A stretch of DNA of 64,000 nt from Clostridiales bacterium (GTDB taxonomy: Bacteria > Bacillota_A > Clostridia > Christensenellales > Pumilibacteraceae), in contig JAISDO010000015.1 in assembly GCA_031264755.1 (NCBI GenBank), positions 1 to 64,000 of the forward strand, given 5' to 3'. Every line of letters begins with the position of its first letter. The first letter of the stretch is position 1. Shown in pieces: positions 25,145 to 35,405 of this stretch. The position numbers were made by a program, and so were the translations under genes. The notes beneath the pieces are model-generated. The model did not search any database and was not told the origin of the DNA. It saw only the letters and a list, made by a program, of their open reading frames with translations.

Positions 25145-27790
25145 ATGCATAAGTATGGGACAAGATTGATATTGTGTATATGTTGGTTGGTTGTAGTTGG
25201 GTGTGCCTTGGTAGCTTGTAGTATTGCACAAGATGATCCCAATGACAAATTGCCCAAACCCAAACAAAACCAATCTCAATTGGAGATTGTAGGCTTGCCC
25301 AACGAAGTAGATATAGTTGACAAGTATATCTACTTGCAGATTGTAGGTGGAGATACCAACAATGTTGTAAGTTGGAGTATAGTTGATATTGATAGAGAGA
25401 TTGCAACTATAGATGCCAATGGCAAGGTCTCATTGCATGGCGTTGGAGTCTTCAGGGTACGAGCAATTATGCCGGGCAATGATCTATATAGGGATGTGAG
25501 TACTGTTAGTGACTTTGTACGTATAGTTGATACTAGTGAGGAGACTCTTGTAATTGAAAAACAAGATCAAGAGCCACTTGTGTTGTGTGAGTTGAAAGAT
25601 GAGTATGAATATGATGCAACCTTTGGGGTCAGTGTATCTGGTGGTAGCATTCAGGTGAGTTATGCTATTGAGCTAAGTGTTGTGGGTAGTGATAGTGTGG
25701 CTATCTTAGTTGGCAATACTGTACATATTGTGGGTGTAGGAGACTTTAGGATAGGTGCATACAAGCAAGGGGATGAGTACTACAACGATGTCTTTGTCAC
25801 AAGCAATCCAATAGCGGCAACACCCAAAAAGGTGTCTGTGGTAGATGTAGTTGCTGTAGACAAGTATTATGACGGTACAATTGATGTAGCAACTCAAGGT
25901 GGAAGTCTAGATATAGAGATACCAAGTTTGGACTTTGAGATAGAGTATGCTCGTGCTGTGACAGCTGATGTGGGGCAAGATATACCAGTTGAGATAGGTG
26001 TACAACTAGTCAACAATGATAGCAATCTATATGTGTTGGCGTGTGATATTGTGTACTCTACCGTCAATATATTGCCTGTCAAGTTGGATGCTCCTATTGT
26101 GACGCAATTGCAAGATACTAGATGGATAGAGTGGGATACTGTTGCCTTTGCTACCCAATACAAGATAATAGTAGATACAACACAAGAGTATATTGTGGAC
26201 GTTGCCACTAGATATATGCTAGATGCTACTAGTGCAGCCAAATATACCATAACAGTTGTAGCCACGACGGATAGTGCCAACTATATAGATAGCGAGGTAT
26301 CCAATGAGATAGTGTTGCAACTTGTGAGGTTGGATGTGCCACAATTGACGTTGGACAAAGATCTTGCTTTGGTAAATGTATTGTATGATGCTGATGTGTC
26401 AATAGTGGAGTGTAGTATAGATGGCATCAATTATAGCACTGATGCGTTGCCCGTACTTGGTGATACAACTAATTGTGTATATGCAAGAGCATTGCCAGTA
26501 GATGCAAATAGCTTGTATGTAGAGAGTGATGTTGTATCGCATCAGGTGATCTTCTTGCCTCGTGTAGATGATGTAGGAGTGGAGCAATATGGCAATGATT
26601 TTGAGTTGAGTTGGTCTCGTCTCCAAAATGCCATTGGATATAATGTATATGTTGATAATGAGTGGATAGGATACGCTGATTGCAATACGTATCATTACAA
26701 CTCTACACAAGGTTTTGTGCTCAAGATACAAGCGGTTGGCAATGATTGGACAGTGTCTAGCGTATCACAAGATTGGACTATTACACATCAAGGGCTAATG
26801 GGACAAGGTACACAAGACGATCCTTATGAGATATATTGCTACACTGACTTGCTATATATCAACGACGACAATTGCAAGTACTATGCATTGATGCAAGATA
26901 TAACTCTACCTGATGGGTTTGAATTGGACGGTCTAGATATTGTGGGGTTTGATGGGGTGTTTGACGGAAGGGGCAATAATATATACAATATTGGTAGCAA
27001 TAGAGGGTTGTTTGGTACAGTTGGGCACAATGGTGTTGTTGCCAATCTCAATGTGCATCTCAATATTGATACGGACAAAGACACCAATGTAGGTGGTATT
27101 GCTAGTGTCATCTATGGTACAGTGCGTGACGTGCGTATACATGGTAGCATAATAGCCCAGTCAGCTAGCAATGTGGGTGGTATTGCTGGTATTGTAGAGG
27201 GGGCTACTGTGTACAATGTTGCCAATCATGCGGTCGTAGAGGGCAATGGCAATGTAGGTGGTATCGCAGGCAACGCTCGTGACAGTATAGTTGCATTTGT
27301 ATACAATCAGGCTAGATTGACAGGGAGCAATACAGGAGGCATACTTGGATTGTGTGACAATAGTACTGTGCTTGGTAGCTATAATACAGGTGATCTGTAT
27401 GCTATGCACGAAGTGGACAAGGTAGGTGGCATAGTTGGCAGTGCTATAGGCAAAAGTGTGATTGTTGGCAATTATAATTTGGGACATATATTGTCTAATA
27501 AGAGTGTCAAGTATACTGAGGGGAATGGCATATTGGGATATAGTGATGATGCTGTTGCCAAAAATGTAACTGTAGAATTTAATATCTATCTACATCAAGA
27601 CAACATAATGCTACAAGGTATGAATGACTCGTTGGGGGACAATTATAGACCTATTGAATATTGGGAGTGGACTACGTATTTGCCTCAACTCAATAGTGCT
27701 ATCTTGAATTGTCATGACAAGTACACTTGGGTGGAGATGATTGGCGAGTGTTTTGACAATAGTGACAAATTGTGGTGGGAAGAGATATAA
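25145..27790 (+). CDS. Large surface lipoprotein with GLUG repeats
   Basis: The 881-residue protein begins with a type II signal peptide ending at the lipobox LVAC (about residues 21-25), so it should be lipid-anchored outside the membrane. The middle holds several beta-rich Ig/fibronectin-like modules. From about residue 550 a long beta-helical region shows GLUG-type repeats (NVGGIAGIVEG, NVGGIAGNARD, NTGGILGLCDN, KVGGIVGSAIG). GLUG repeats occur in secreted adhesin-like proteins. There is no wall-sorting signal. The start lacks a ribosome site and sits directly behind a promoter, suggesting a leaderless mRNA. Confidence 0.85.
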   Translation: MHKYGTRLILCICWLVVVGCALVACSIAQDDPNDKLPKPKQNQSQLEIVGLPNEVDIVDKYIYLQIVGGDTNNVVSWSIVDIDREIATIDANGKVSLHGVGVFRVRAIMPGNDLYRDVSTVSDFVRIVDTSEETLVIEKQDQEPLVLCELKDEYEYDATFGVSVSGGSIQVSYAIELSVVGSDSVAILVGNTVHIVGVGDFRIGAYKQGDEYYNDVFVTSNPIAATPKKVSVVDVVAVDKYYDGTIDVATQGGSLDIEIPSLDFEIEYARAVTADVGQDIPVEIGVQLVNNDSNLYVLACDIVYSTVNILPVKLDAPIVTQLQDTRWIEWDTVAFATQYKIIVDTTQEYIVDVATRYMLDATSAAKYTITVVATTDSANYIDSEVSNEIVLQLVRLDVPQLTLDKDLALVNVLYDADVSIVECSIDGINYSTDALPVLGDTTNCVYARALPVDANSLYVESDVVSHQVIFLPRVDDVGVEQYGNDFELSWSRLQNAIGYNVYVDNEWIGYADCNTYHYNSTQGFVLKIQAVGNDWTVSSVSQDWTITHQGLMGQGTQDDPYEIYCYTDLLYINDDNCKYYALMQDITLPDGFELDGLDIVGFDGVFDGRGNNIYNIGSNRGLFGTVGHNGVVANLNVHLNIDTDKDTNVGGIASVIYGTVRDVRIHGSIIAQSASNVGGIAGIVEGATVYNVANHAVVEGNGNVGGIAGNARDSIVAFVYNQARLTGSNTGGILGLCDNSTVLGSYNTGDLYAMHEVDKVGGIVGSAIGKSVIVGNYNLGHILSNKSVKYTEGNGILGYSDDAVAKNVTVEFNIYLHQDNIMLQGMNDSLGDNYRPIEYWEWTTYLPQLNSAILNCHDKYTWVEMIGECFDNSDKLWWEEI

Positions 27791-27831
27791 AATAATCACA
27801 ACGTATACAACATTGGCATATTGTAATTGAT

Positions 27832-29067
27832 ATGAAGATGCATTTTGTAGGTTGCAATGGAGCTAGTATGTCACAGCTTGTCAAGATGGTGCAAGCACAA
27901 GGTATAGAGGTGACTGGTAGCGATATATCTATCAATGGGCACAATCCTATCAATGTTATGCAAGTGGACGCAGTTGTGTATACAAGTGCAGTTGCCAATG
28001 ACAATGTAGAGTTGGTAGAGGCTAGACGGTTGGGTATCCCAATTGTAGAGAGAGCGGCTCTATTGGGGCAAATAAGCCAAAACTATTCCAATGTGATTGC
28101 GGTAGCTGGCACGCATGGCAAGACCACTACTACTATTATGATTGGTGCGATGTTAGCTAGTCGCAATCCTACTATACATGTAGGTGGTGACAGTATAGGC
28201 GTAGGTGGCAATCGTATAGGTGGCAAGAGTTATTTTGTGACCGAAGCTTGTGAGTACAGACGCAATTTTCTTTATTTGAGACCACATATTGGTGTTGTAC
28301 TCAATATGGATCTAGATCATGTAGATTGTTATGCTGATCTTGAACAATTGATACAGGCTTACAATAGTTTTGTGAGTAGGTGTGATGTGTGTGTGGTACA
28401 TACTAGTGTTGTAGACAAGATACATATAGATACTGACATAGTTACATTTGGTCAAGGTGGAGACTATACTGCTATCAATATAGTCAACGACCGTTGCAAG
28501 ACTACATTTGATTGTTGTTATAGAGGGGTGTACATGTGTACTTTGACGGTCAATATGCAAGGGCAACACAATATAGACAATTGTCTAGCAAGTGTAGGAG
28601 TGTGTAGATGTCTTGGATTGGACAACATTGAGCTGGAGCACAATATATTAGGCTATGAAGGTGTAAAGAGACGCTTTGAAATATTGTCAAGCGACGACAA
28701 TTGTACAATTGTGTCTGATTATGCTCATCATCCCGAAGAGATTAAGGCAAGCCTAACTACCGCTAGAAGTATGCGTCGGCATGTCAGGGTGCTCTTCCAA
28801 CCACATACATACAGTAGGACAAGAGCTTTTTTGCAAGAATTTGCAGATGCGTTGAGTACGGCAGACGAAGTGGGGATTGCACCTATATTTGCCGCTAGAG
28901 AGATACCAGATGGTACAACTAGTTTGATGTTAGTCAATATTATAGAGGGTGCTATACTGGTGGATAATGTAGATGATATGAGGGACTTTGTATATGGAGA
29001 TGTGCCAGATGACAGTTGTACGATAATTATGGGAGCGGGCGATATAGACAAGATATTGAGGGTATAG
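27832..29067 (+). CDS. murC: UDP-N-acetylmuramate--L-alanine ligase (MurC)
   Basis: The 411-residue Mur ligase adds the first amino acid to the peptidoglycan precursor. It has the Rossmann N-terminal domain (VGCNGASMSQLV), the P-loop AGTHGKTTTT at about residues 92-101, FVTEACEYRRNFLYLRP, LNMDLDHVDCY, and the C-terminal SDYAHHPEEIKASL and LFQPHTYSRTR. These motifs are MurC-specific. It is a little shorter than usual (about 450). The start has no Shine-Dalgarno; ATG 27838 is an alternative. It is not in a dcw cluster here. Confidence 0.93.
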   Translation: MKMHFVGCNGASMSQLVKMVQAQGIEVTGSDISINGHNPINVMQVDAVVYTSAVANDNVELVEARRLGIPIVERAALLGQISQNYSNVIAVAGTHGKTTTTIMIGAMLASRNPTIHVGGDSIGVGGNRIGGKSYFVTEACEYRRNFLYLRPHIGVVLNMDLDHVDCYADLEQLIQAYNSFVSRCDVCVVHTSVVDKIHIDTDIVTFGQGGDYTAINIVNDRCKTTFDCCYRGVYMCTLTVNMQGQHNIDNCLASVGVCRCLGLDNIELEHNILGYEGVKRRFEILSSDDNCTIVSDYAHHPEEIKASLTTARSMRRHVRVLFQPHTYSRTRAFLQEFADALSTADEVGIAPIFAAREIPDGTTSLMLVNIIEGAILVDNVDDMRDFVYGDVPDDSCTIIMGAGDIDKILRV

Positions 29068-29157
29068 TTGTTGATTTTGTCCTAACCATTGATATCTTGA
29101 GTTGAGTATGCATCTCAAGCACTACATCTTAGAATCATGGCAATATAATATGTCTAG

Positions 29158-29185
29158 CAATCACTTTGGATGTCACAAGTGATTG
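29158..29185. terminator. 9 bp hairpin between murC and dprA
   Basis: CAATCACTT (29158-29166) pairs with AAGTGATTG (29177-29185); a weak TTGTATTG tail follows. It is a likely terminator for murC. Confidence 0.45.
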
Positions 29186-29221
29186 TTGTATTGTGCAGGA
29201 TAATTTACATAGTGGCTACAT

Positions 29222-30304
29222 ATGACAATAACATCAGAGATAGTATATTATTGGATGCATTTGGCATCTATATCTAGATCAAAACAGAACGCATTGCTGC
29301 AAGAGTGTGATAGTGAGCTGGATTTGTGGTACGATTTGGACAATATTGCATTCAGGAGCAAGCTACAGGACAAGCTAGATCTATTGCAAAGATTTAGAGA
29401 TGTCAACTACATATCCAACAAGCTAGACCAACTTGATGATAGGGGTATACAGTTGATATCAATCAAGCACAAGTCGTATCCTGTATATTTGCAAAATATA
29501 TATGACCCACCCAAATTATTGTTTGCACAAGGTGATGTACAGTTGCTAGAGAGCAACTGTGTAGCTGTTGTGGGTACACGCTATTGCACAAGGTATGGCC
29601 AACTTATGTCTAAGAAGATGGTCAATGATTTGGTAGATTGTGGTCTAACTATAGTGAGTGGATTAGCTACAGGTATAGATACCTATGCTCATAGAGCAGC
29701 AATTGACCGCAACGGCAATACTATAGCAGTTATTGCTGGTGGGTTTGACAATATACATCCTGCCATCAATACTAATTTGTCCACAAATATAGCTAGTCAG
29801 GGATTGTTGCTAAGCGAGTATGCTCCTCATATTGTACCTAAGCCTTATATGTTTGTAGAACGCAATCGTATAGTATCTGGATTGTCTCACGGGGTGCTAG
29901 TAGTAGAGGCGGGTATTAAGAGTGGTGCAATGATAACTGCCAACCTAGGATTGGAACAAGGAAGGAACATATATTGTGTCCCTGGCAATGTCAATAGCTC
30001 ACAGAGCATGGGTACTAATCAACTCATCAAACAAGGAGCTATGTTGGTCACAGATGGCATAGAGATAGCTAGAGATCTAAGGCTGATATGTGAAAGTGCT
30101 ACACTACATAGTACGCAACAGGTCAAATTGGATTTTTTTGAACAGCAGGTATATGATGTATTAATGCTCAAAGGCAAGCTATCTTTTGATAGTCTAGTAG
30201 ATATCTTGCAATGCAATGCGAGAGAGTTGGCTGTAATATTGACCAATATGGAGATCAAATCTATAATTGTCAAACACCCCAACAATTTGTATAGTTGTGA
30301 TTGA
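29222..30304 (+). CDS. dprA: DNA-processing protein DprA
   Basis: The 360-residue protein has the DprA Rossmann core: VAVVGTRYCTRYG, TIVSGLATGIDTYAHRAAI, VIAGGFDNIHP, LLSEYAP, ERNRIVSGLSHGVLVVEAGIKSGAMITANL, and VPGNVNSSQSMGTNQLIKQGA. A C-terminal winged-helix segment closes it (KLSFDSLVDILQCNARELAVILTNMEIK). DprA loads RecA onto incoming single-stranded DNA in natural transformation. It precedes topA as in Bacillus. The start has no clear ribosome site; GATAAT near 29198 is a possible -10, giving a very short leader. Confidence 0.95.
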   Translation: MTITSEIVYYWMHLASISRSKQNALLQECDSELDLWYDLDNIAFRSKLQDKLDLLQRFRDVNYISNKLDQLDDRGIQLISIKHKSYPVYLQNIYDPPKLLFAQGDVQLLESNCVAVVGTRYCTRYGQLMSKKMVNDLVDCGLTIVSGLATGIDTYAHRAAIDRNGNTIAVIAGGFDNIHPAINTNLSTNIASQGLLLSEYAPHIVPKPYMFVERNRIVSGLSHGVLVVEAGIKSGAMITANLGLEQGRNIYCVPGNVNSSQSMGTNQLIKQGAMLVTDGIEIARDLRLICESATLHSTQQVKLDFFEQQVYDVLMLKGKLSFDSLVDILQCNARELAVILTNMEIKSIIVKHPNNLYSCD

Positions 30305-30574
30305 GCAATATCAACAACTGCAATCACCAATTATAGGTGTTTTGGTGGCTAATTGCCCTGATGTTGACCAATCTCGAGAGTTATACTCGCACAATCGTAT
30401 CAATTGTGATATTGTATTATCCACCCTAACTCCACACTTTAGTTTTTGGTGTTTTGTTGACAAGCCAAAGTGCTTGTGCTAAAATAGCATTTGTGTAAGA
30501 GACATATTTTGGCAATGTTTTGTGTGATTGCATAGTGTTGTTGATTGGTTGCTTACGAGTATTAGGGGATATGG
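30305..30574 (+). other. Gap between dprA and topA
   Basis: No gene is supported in these 270 bases. An AGGGGAT ribosome site for topA lies at the end. I see no clear terminator or strong promoter. Confidence 0.4.
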
Positions 30575-32737
30575 ATGAAACTTGTCATTATAGAAGGTGC
30601 CGGCAAACAAGCAACGATAGAGAAGTATTTGGGTAGTGGGTACAAAGTTTTTGCAACTAAGGGACACATAAGAGACTTGCCACTCAAAAGAATAGGTGTA
30701 GATATCAAAAAGAATTTTGCACCTAAGTATGAGATAATGCCTGACAAGCAAGATGTAGTCAACAAGTTGCAGTCAGCTGCCAAAAAAGCAGATCAAATAT
30801 ATCTTGCAACAGACCCTGATAGAGAGGGCGAAGCTATAAGTTGGCATTTGGCTAGTATACTAGATATTGGCTTGGATGCTCCTGTACGAATTGTCTTCAA
30901 CGAAATATCAAAGAAGGCTATCAATACGGCACTAGACAATCCACGCTCTGTAGATATCAATCTAGTGGACGCTCAACAAGCAAGGAGAGTGTTGGACAGA
31001 TTGGTAGGTTACAAGTTGTCGCCTTTGCTCATCAAAAAGATACAGAGAGGCATGAGTGCTGGTAGAGTGCAGTCAGTTACTCTAAGGTTGATAGTAGACA
31101 GAGAGAGAGAGATTAGGGCATTTGTGCCTGAAGAGTATTGGACATTTTTTAGTGTATTGCAGGTATTGGACGCCAAAGGCAGTCAATCCAAGTTTAAGGC
31201 TGAGTTGCATAGTATAGGTGGCAAGAAGATCAAACTAGGCAACAAAGAAGAATTGGACGTGGTGAGGCAAGCAATAGCGGCACACAAGTATACAGTGACC
31301 AATGTCAAGAAGTCAGTAACGACCTCCAAGTCCCCCGCTCCATTCGTCACTAGTACTATGCAACAAGACGCACTCAACAAGCTGGGTATGTCACTCAAAC
31401 AGACTAGTTTGTCCGCTCAGGCTCTATACGAAGGCGTTGAATTGGGCACAACAGGCAAGACCGCTCTTGTCACATACATTAGGACGGATAGTCCTAGAGT
31501 ATCGCCAGATGCTCAGGCTGCTGCCAAAGAGTACATTATTGCCAAATATGGTGATAGATATTGTCCTGCCAAACCCAATATCTTCAAATCCAAAAAAGCC
31601 GCTCAAGATGCTCACGAATGCATACGTCCTATAGATATCAAGTTGACTCCTGATAGTGTCAAGCAACACTTGCGACCTGCTGACTTCAAGCTATACAAGT
31701 TGATATATGAGAGGTTTTTGGCTAGTCAAATGAGTATGGCTCAGTACAATAGTGTGTCTGTAGATATAGATTGCAACAACTACAACTTTAGGGCTACGGG
31801 TAGGAGTGTCTTGTTTGAGGGCTACACTGTAGTGTATTCTAATTATAGTGAGAAGAAAGAAGAGCCTGAGGACAATGCATTGTTGCCAGATTTGCAAGTA
31901 GGTGACAAGCCCGATTGGATTGAAGACAAGTTTGAACAAAAATTCACCAAACCGCCTGCTAGGTACAATGAAGCTAGCCTAGTCAAAAAGATGGAAGAGA
32001 GTGGCATAGGTCGTCCCGCTACTTATACGCCCACAATCGCTACAATCATAGCCCGCAAGTATGTCACCAAAGATGGCAAGACTCTTGTACCTACCGAGTT
32101 AGGATTCAAATGTGTAGATATGCTTGTCAACTATTTTCCTGACATAATGAATGTAGAATTCACCGCTGATATGGAGCAGAACTTGGATGACATAGAAGAT
32201 GGTGGCAAGAATTGGCAAAGTGTGATAGGAACATTCTACGGGGAGTTTGAGCCTAAGCTCAAACAAGCACTTGGAGATAGTTATACTCTCAAAGAACCCG
32301 ACGAAGAGACAGATTGGGATTGTAGTCAGTGTGGTCACAAGTTGGTAATCAAAGATGGCAGATATGGCAAATTTTTTTCGTGTAGCAACTATCCAACTTG
32401 CAAGCATATGATGGTAATAGGTCAAGATGGTCAACCTATAGACAAGCCTAAGCCTGTTGTCAGTGACGTCAAGTGTGACAAGTGTGGGGCCGACATGTTA
32501 GAAAGACAAGGGAAGTACGGCAAATTCTTGGGTTGTAGTGCTTATCCTAAGTGTCGCAATCTAGTCAAGCTAGTTACAGAAGACGACACACAATCGTTGC
32601 AAGATGTACTCCCCAACAAATGCCCTAAGTGTGACAAGCCACTCAAGAAGATAACATATGGCAAAGCCAAGCAGCCTTTTTATGGATGTACGGGATACCC
32701 TGAGTGCAAGTATACCACTAAGACATTGCCAGAGTAA
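30575..32737 (+). CDS. topA: DNA topoisomerase I
   Basis: The 720-residue type IA topoisomerase relaxes negative supercoils. It has a TOPRIM domain (MKLVIIEGAGKQATIEKYLG, then ATDPDREGEAISWHL), the active tyrosine in TYIRTDSPRVS, the ESGIGRPATYTPTIATI motif, and three C-terminal four-cysteine zinc ribbons starting near residues 575, 630 and 675 (CSQCG, CDKCG, CPKC). The usual VES-PAK at the N-terminus reads IEGAGK. A strong hairpin at 32803-32837 lies between topA and the convergent asnB. Confidence 0.97.
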   Translation: MKLVIIEGAGKQATIEKYLGSGYKVFATKGHIRDLPLKRIGVDIKKNFAPKYEIMPDKQDVVNKLQSAAKKADQIYLATDPDREGEAISWHLASILDIGLDAPVRIVFNEISKKAINTALDNPRSVDINLVDAQQARRVLDRLVGYKLSPLLIKKIQRGMSAGRVQSVTLRLIVDREREIRAFVPEEYWTFFSVLQVLDAKGSQSKFKAELHSIGGKKIKLGNKEELDVVRQAIAAHKYTVTNVKKSVTTSKSPAPFVTSTMQQDALNKLGMSLKQTSLSAQALYEGVELGTTGKTALVTYIRTDSPRVSPDAQAAAKEYIIAKYGDRYCPAKPNIFKSKKAAQDAHECIRPIDIKLTPDSVKQHLRPADFKLYKLIYERFLASQMSMAQYNSVSVDIDCNNYNFRATGRSVLFEGYTVVYSNYSEKKEEPEDNALLPDLQVGDKPDWIEDKFEQKFTKPPARYNEASLVKKMEESGIGRPATYTPTIATIIARKYVTKDGKTLVPTELGFKCVDMLVNYFPDIMNVEFTADMEQNLDDIEDGGKNWQSVIGTFYGEFEPKLKQALGDSYTLKEPDEETDWDCSQCGHKLVIKDGRYGKFFSCSNYPTCKHMMVIGQDGQPIDKPKPVVSDVKCDKCGADMLERQGKYGKFLGCSAYPKCRNLVKLVTEDDTQSLQDVLPNKCPKCDKPLKKITYGKAKQPFYGCTGYPECKYTTKTLPE

Positions 32738-32802
32738 ATTTGCAATTATTTGTAACTTGTGACCAATCAATATTGAATTGATGTCATATTTAAGCATATT
32801 AA

Positions 32803-32837
32803 TTAAGTCACTACCCACATCGTGGGTAGTGACTTAA
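32803..32837. terminator. Perfect 16 bp hairpin between convergent topA and asnB
   Basis: The arms 32803-32818 and 32822-32837 are complementary, with a 3-base loop. There is no T-run on either strand; the A/T pairs at the base (TTAA) may serve for both directions. Confidence 0.65.
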
Positions 32838-32904
32838 AATTATGGCAATATTTGAAGAGACCAACTAGTTTCTACATGGTTTGTGACGAGCCCATAAGGA
32901 TGCA

Positions 32905-34587
32905 CTATACTAGTTTGACACCAAATTCGGTCAACACAGTATCTAGTTGTACTATATAACCTAATAGTTGTGGAAGTCTCATGAGTTGACCATACCAAGG
33001 TTGAAGACTCATAGGGTCTTTGGTGTCCATCAATTTGGTTAGGTATGATTTGTTGATTAGTTGACTAGTGGTTGAATTGGTGGACAATATATCTTGTACT
33101 TTGGATTTGACATAGTTGTAGTATATCGGACTGAAGGTCTTAGGATAAGGGCTCTTTTTGCGATTCACAACACTATCAGGCAACAATCCTTTGAATGCTT
33201 GACGCATTATACCTTTTTCTCTACCGTTGAGAGATTTGAGATTCCATGGCAAGTTGTATGCAAATTCTACAAGACGGTGATCAGTAAAAGGCATTTGCAC
33301 TTGCAACCCAGCAGCTCCGCTCATCATCTCTTTGCGCTCTAACAAGCTAGCTCCAAACCAGTTGAGATTGAGTACAAATAGCTCTCTTAGTCGTCTATCT
33401 TGCGACTCTTCGTTGTTGAGATAGGATACTGCGTTGAGTGTCTTATTGTAGTGTTCAGAGATATATTTGTTGGCTTTGGCAGAGTCTATGTCAAACACGT
33501 TAGTGCGTATAGACAGATCCATAGCCCAAGGGAAGCCATCAAGTTGTCGTATGGATTGGTCGTGATACCAAGGATATCCACCAAATATTTCGTCAGCACA
33601 TTCGCCGCTCACAGCTATATCAAAGTGTTTTTTGGTAGTTTGACACAATAAGAGTAGAGAACTGTCTATATCAGCCATACCGGGTAGACCTCTATATATA
33701 GCTGCATCCTGTATAGCTTTGGCAAGTGTCTCATTGTCTAACACAATATCAATATGTTGGCTATCTACAAAATCACGCATGATTTTGATGTACTTTCTAT
33801 CATGTTCGGGTTGAAAGTTGTTGGGTACAAAGTCAGTATCGCTATCTTTGTAGTCTACTGAGATAGTCGTTAGAGGAGCTTTGCGTGTCTTGCTAGTATT
33901 GGCTATAGTAGTCAATACGCTACTATCTATGCCACCAGACAGAAAGCATGCATATGGCTTGTCTGTATTGAGGTATTCGTTGGTACGGTTGATGATAATA
34001 TTGCGAGCATACTCTACAGTATCCTCTACATTCATATCCCAATCAATTGCATGCAAATTGTAGTAAGGGTAGTCTTTGATTTTGCCATCTTGGTATTTGA
34101 TATAGTGTCCACTAGATACTGCGTGTATATCTTTGTACACACCACTATTGGAGGGTCTAGCAGGTCCTAGTACGAAGATTTGGTTGAGACTCTCTTGGTC
34201 CAATTTGGCAGGGATATCATAATCTACAAAGAGTTGACGCAACGTGGATGCGAAGACGAGTCGCTCTTGAGAGTAATGATAGAAGATATTCTTGGTGCCT
34301 ATGCGGTCTCTAACTAGCAACAATTGATTGAGAGTCCCGTCATATATAGCAAAGGCATAGCTACCTTCAAAGTCTTCGAATGACTTTGTGCTTTTTTTGA
34401 GATAGTGGCTTAGTACAATTTGAGCGTTATTGGTTGTATTGTATTTTTGAGACAATGCACTTTGAGCTACTAGAGTGCCAAAGAAGACAACACTTACTTT
34501 GTTGTCACCCAATCCTGTCTCAGCTGTAGATGCTATGCCTTGAGATTGTATGACGCAATTATTGAGCTTGATGTATCCTGAAATCAT
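32905..34587 (-). CDS. asnB: Asparagine synthase-like protein with degenerate glutaminase domain
   Basis: The 560-residue protein has the two-domain AsnB plan, but the N-terminus reads MISGYIK where active enzymes have MCG. The nucleophile Cys2 is thus missing, and the GEIYN-type motif is absent too. The rest of the amidotransferase shell is present (FEGSYAFAIYDG, VRDRIGTKNIFYH). The synthetase domain is intact, with the PPi-loop SGGIDSS at residues 217-223 and SGECADEIFGGYPW. It may use free ammonia or make another amide or peptide bond. AAAGGA precedes the ATG by about nine bases. It lies downstream of dpaAB on the same strand. Confidence 0.88.
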   Translation of the reverse strand: MISGYIKLNNCVIQSQGIASTAETGLGDNKVSVVFFGTLVAQSALSQKYNTTNNAQIVLSHYLKKSTKSFEDFEGSYAFAIYDGTLNQLLLVRDRIGTKNIFYHYSQERLVFASTLRQLFVDYDIPAKLDQESLNQIFVLGPARPSNSGVYKDIHAVSSGHYIKYQDGKIKDYPYYNLHAIDWDMNVEDTVEYARNIIINRTNEYLNTDKPYACFLSGGIDSSVLTTIANTSKTRKAPLTTISVDYKDSDTDFVPNNFQPEHDRKYIKIMRDFVDSQHIDIVLDNETLAKAIQDAAIYRGLPGMADIDSSLLLLCQTTKKHFDIAVSGECADEIFGGYPWYHDQSIRQLDGFPWAMDLSIRTNVFDIDSAKANKYISEHYNKTLNAVSYLNNEESQDRRLRELFVLNLNWFGASLLERKEMMSGAAGLQVQMPFTDHRLVEFAYNLPWNLKSLNGREKGIMRQAFKGLLPDSVVNRKKSPYPKTFSPIYYNYVKSKVQDILSTNSTTSQLINKSYLTKLMDTKDPMSLQPWYGQLMRLPQLLGYIVQLDTVLTEFGVKLV

Positions 34588-34653
34588 TGTTTGATATCCT
34601 TTACAAAAAAATATATTTGTGTTTATAAATACACCTATAAAATATATTTGGTA

Positions 34654-35226
34654 TTATATATATATAGGTTGAATTTGCTTTTTTTGAAGTGCTTGATCTG
34701 CAGCGGGTATTAGTTGAGCTAGATTGGCAACCAAGCTGAATGGCTTAGAGATATGATTGTCTTGAGATAATGGTACTACAAAGATATTTTTGGCATTGAG
34801 TAGCAAGCCAATGTTTTTGGCTGTATTAGACAATCCGTCATTGGTGCTAGGAGCTATTAGTACAGGTTTGTTGTTGCGCAGAGTTGCCTTGGTTGCCATC
34901 AATACAGGGGTGTCTGTGATACCATATGCTAACTTGGATAGGGTATTGCCTGTAGCGGGAGCAATGATGACTAGGTCTAGCATGTTGCTAGGACCTAATG
35001 TCTCGGCTTGTACGATTGTATTGATGACTTGGTCTGCATTGCTAGCTCTCAACAAGTCAGCCCTGAAGTCATCAGCTTTGTAAAATCTTGTATCCCAGCT
35101 AGCTACGCTGTTGGATATTATGGGTACTATTGTGTTGTGCTTGGCCAGTTGAGATATTATGGGCAATACGGCAGATAATGTACAGAATGACCCCGTAACA
35201 CAGAATCCGATAGTCTTATTCTTCAT
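34654..35226 (-). CDS. dpaB: Dipicolinate synthase subunit B
   Basis: The 190-residue flavodoxin-like flavoprotein is the second subunit of dipicolinate synthase, which makes spore DPA from a lysine-pathway intermediate. Family features are IGFCVTGSFCTLSAVLP, DLVIIAPATGNTLSKLAYGITDTPVLMATKATLRN and KPVLIAPSTNDGL. GTGGAGAAAA precedes the ATG. It follows dpaA with a 179-base gap, wider than the overlap common in Bacillus, so it may have its own promoter. Confidence 0.95.
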   Translation of the reverse strand: MKNKTIGFCVTGSFCTLSAVLPIISQLAKHNTIVPIISNSVASWDTRFYKADDFRADLLRASNADQVINTIVQAETLGPSNMLDLVIIAPATGNTLSKLAYGITDTPVLMATKATLRNNKPVLIAPSTNDGLSNTAKNIGLLLNAKNIFVVPLSQDNHISKPFSLVANLAQLIPAADQALQKKQIQPIYI

Positions 35227-35405
35227 GAGTTTTTCTCCACATGTTAGGCAAATTTGTCACAAAACGTCTGTATTAGAGTGAGGTATGTACTCAATCTAAT
35301 ATTGATTTGTTTTGTCTTTTGTAATATCTTTTGGATAGATTGGTTAAGTAAATGTTGTTTGGTGATTGTCATTGGACAAAATACTTGTGGCAGTGATAAA
35401 GTTGC

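Noticed and set aside
30267..30482. Small frame in the dprA-topA gap
   Set aside because: No start signal and no family-like composition.
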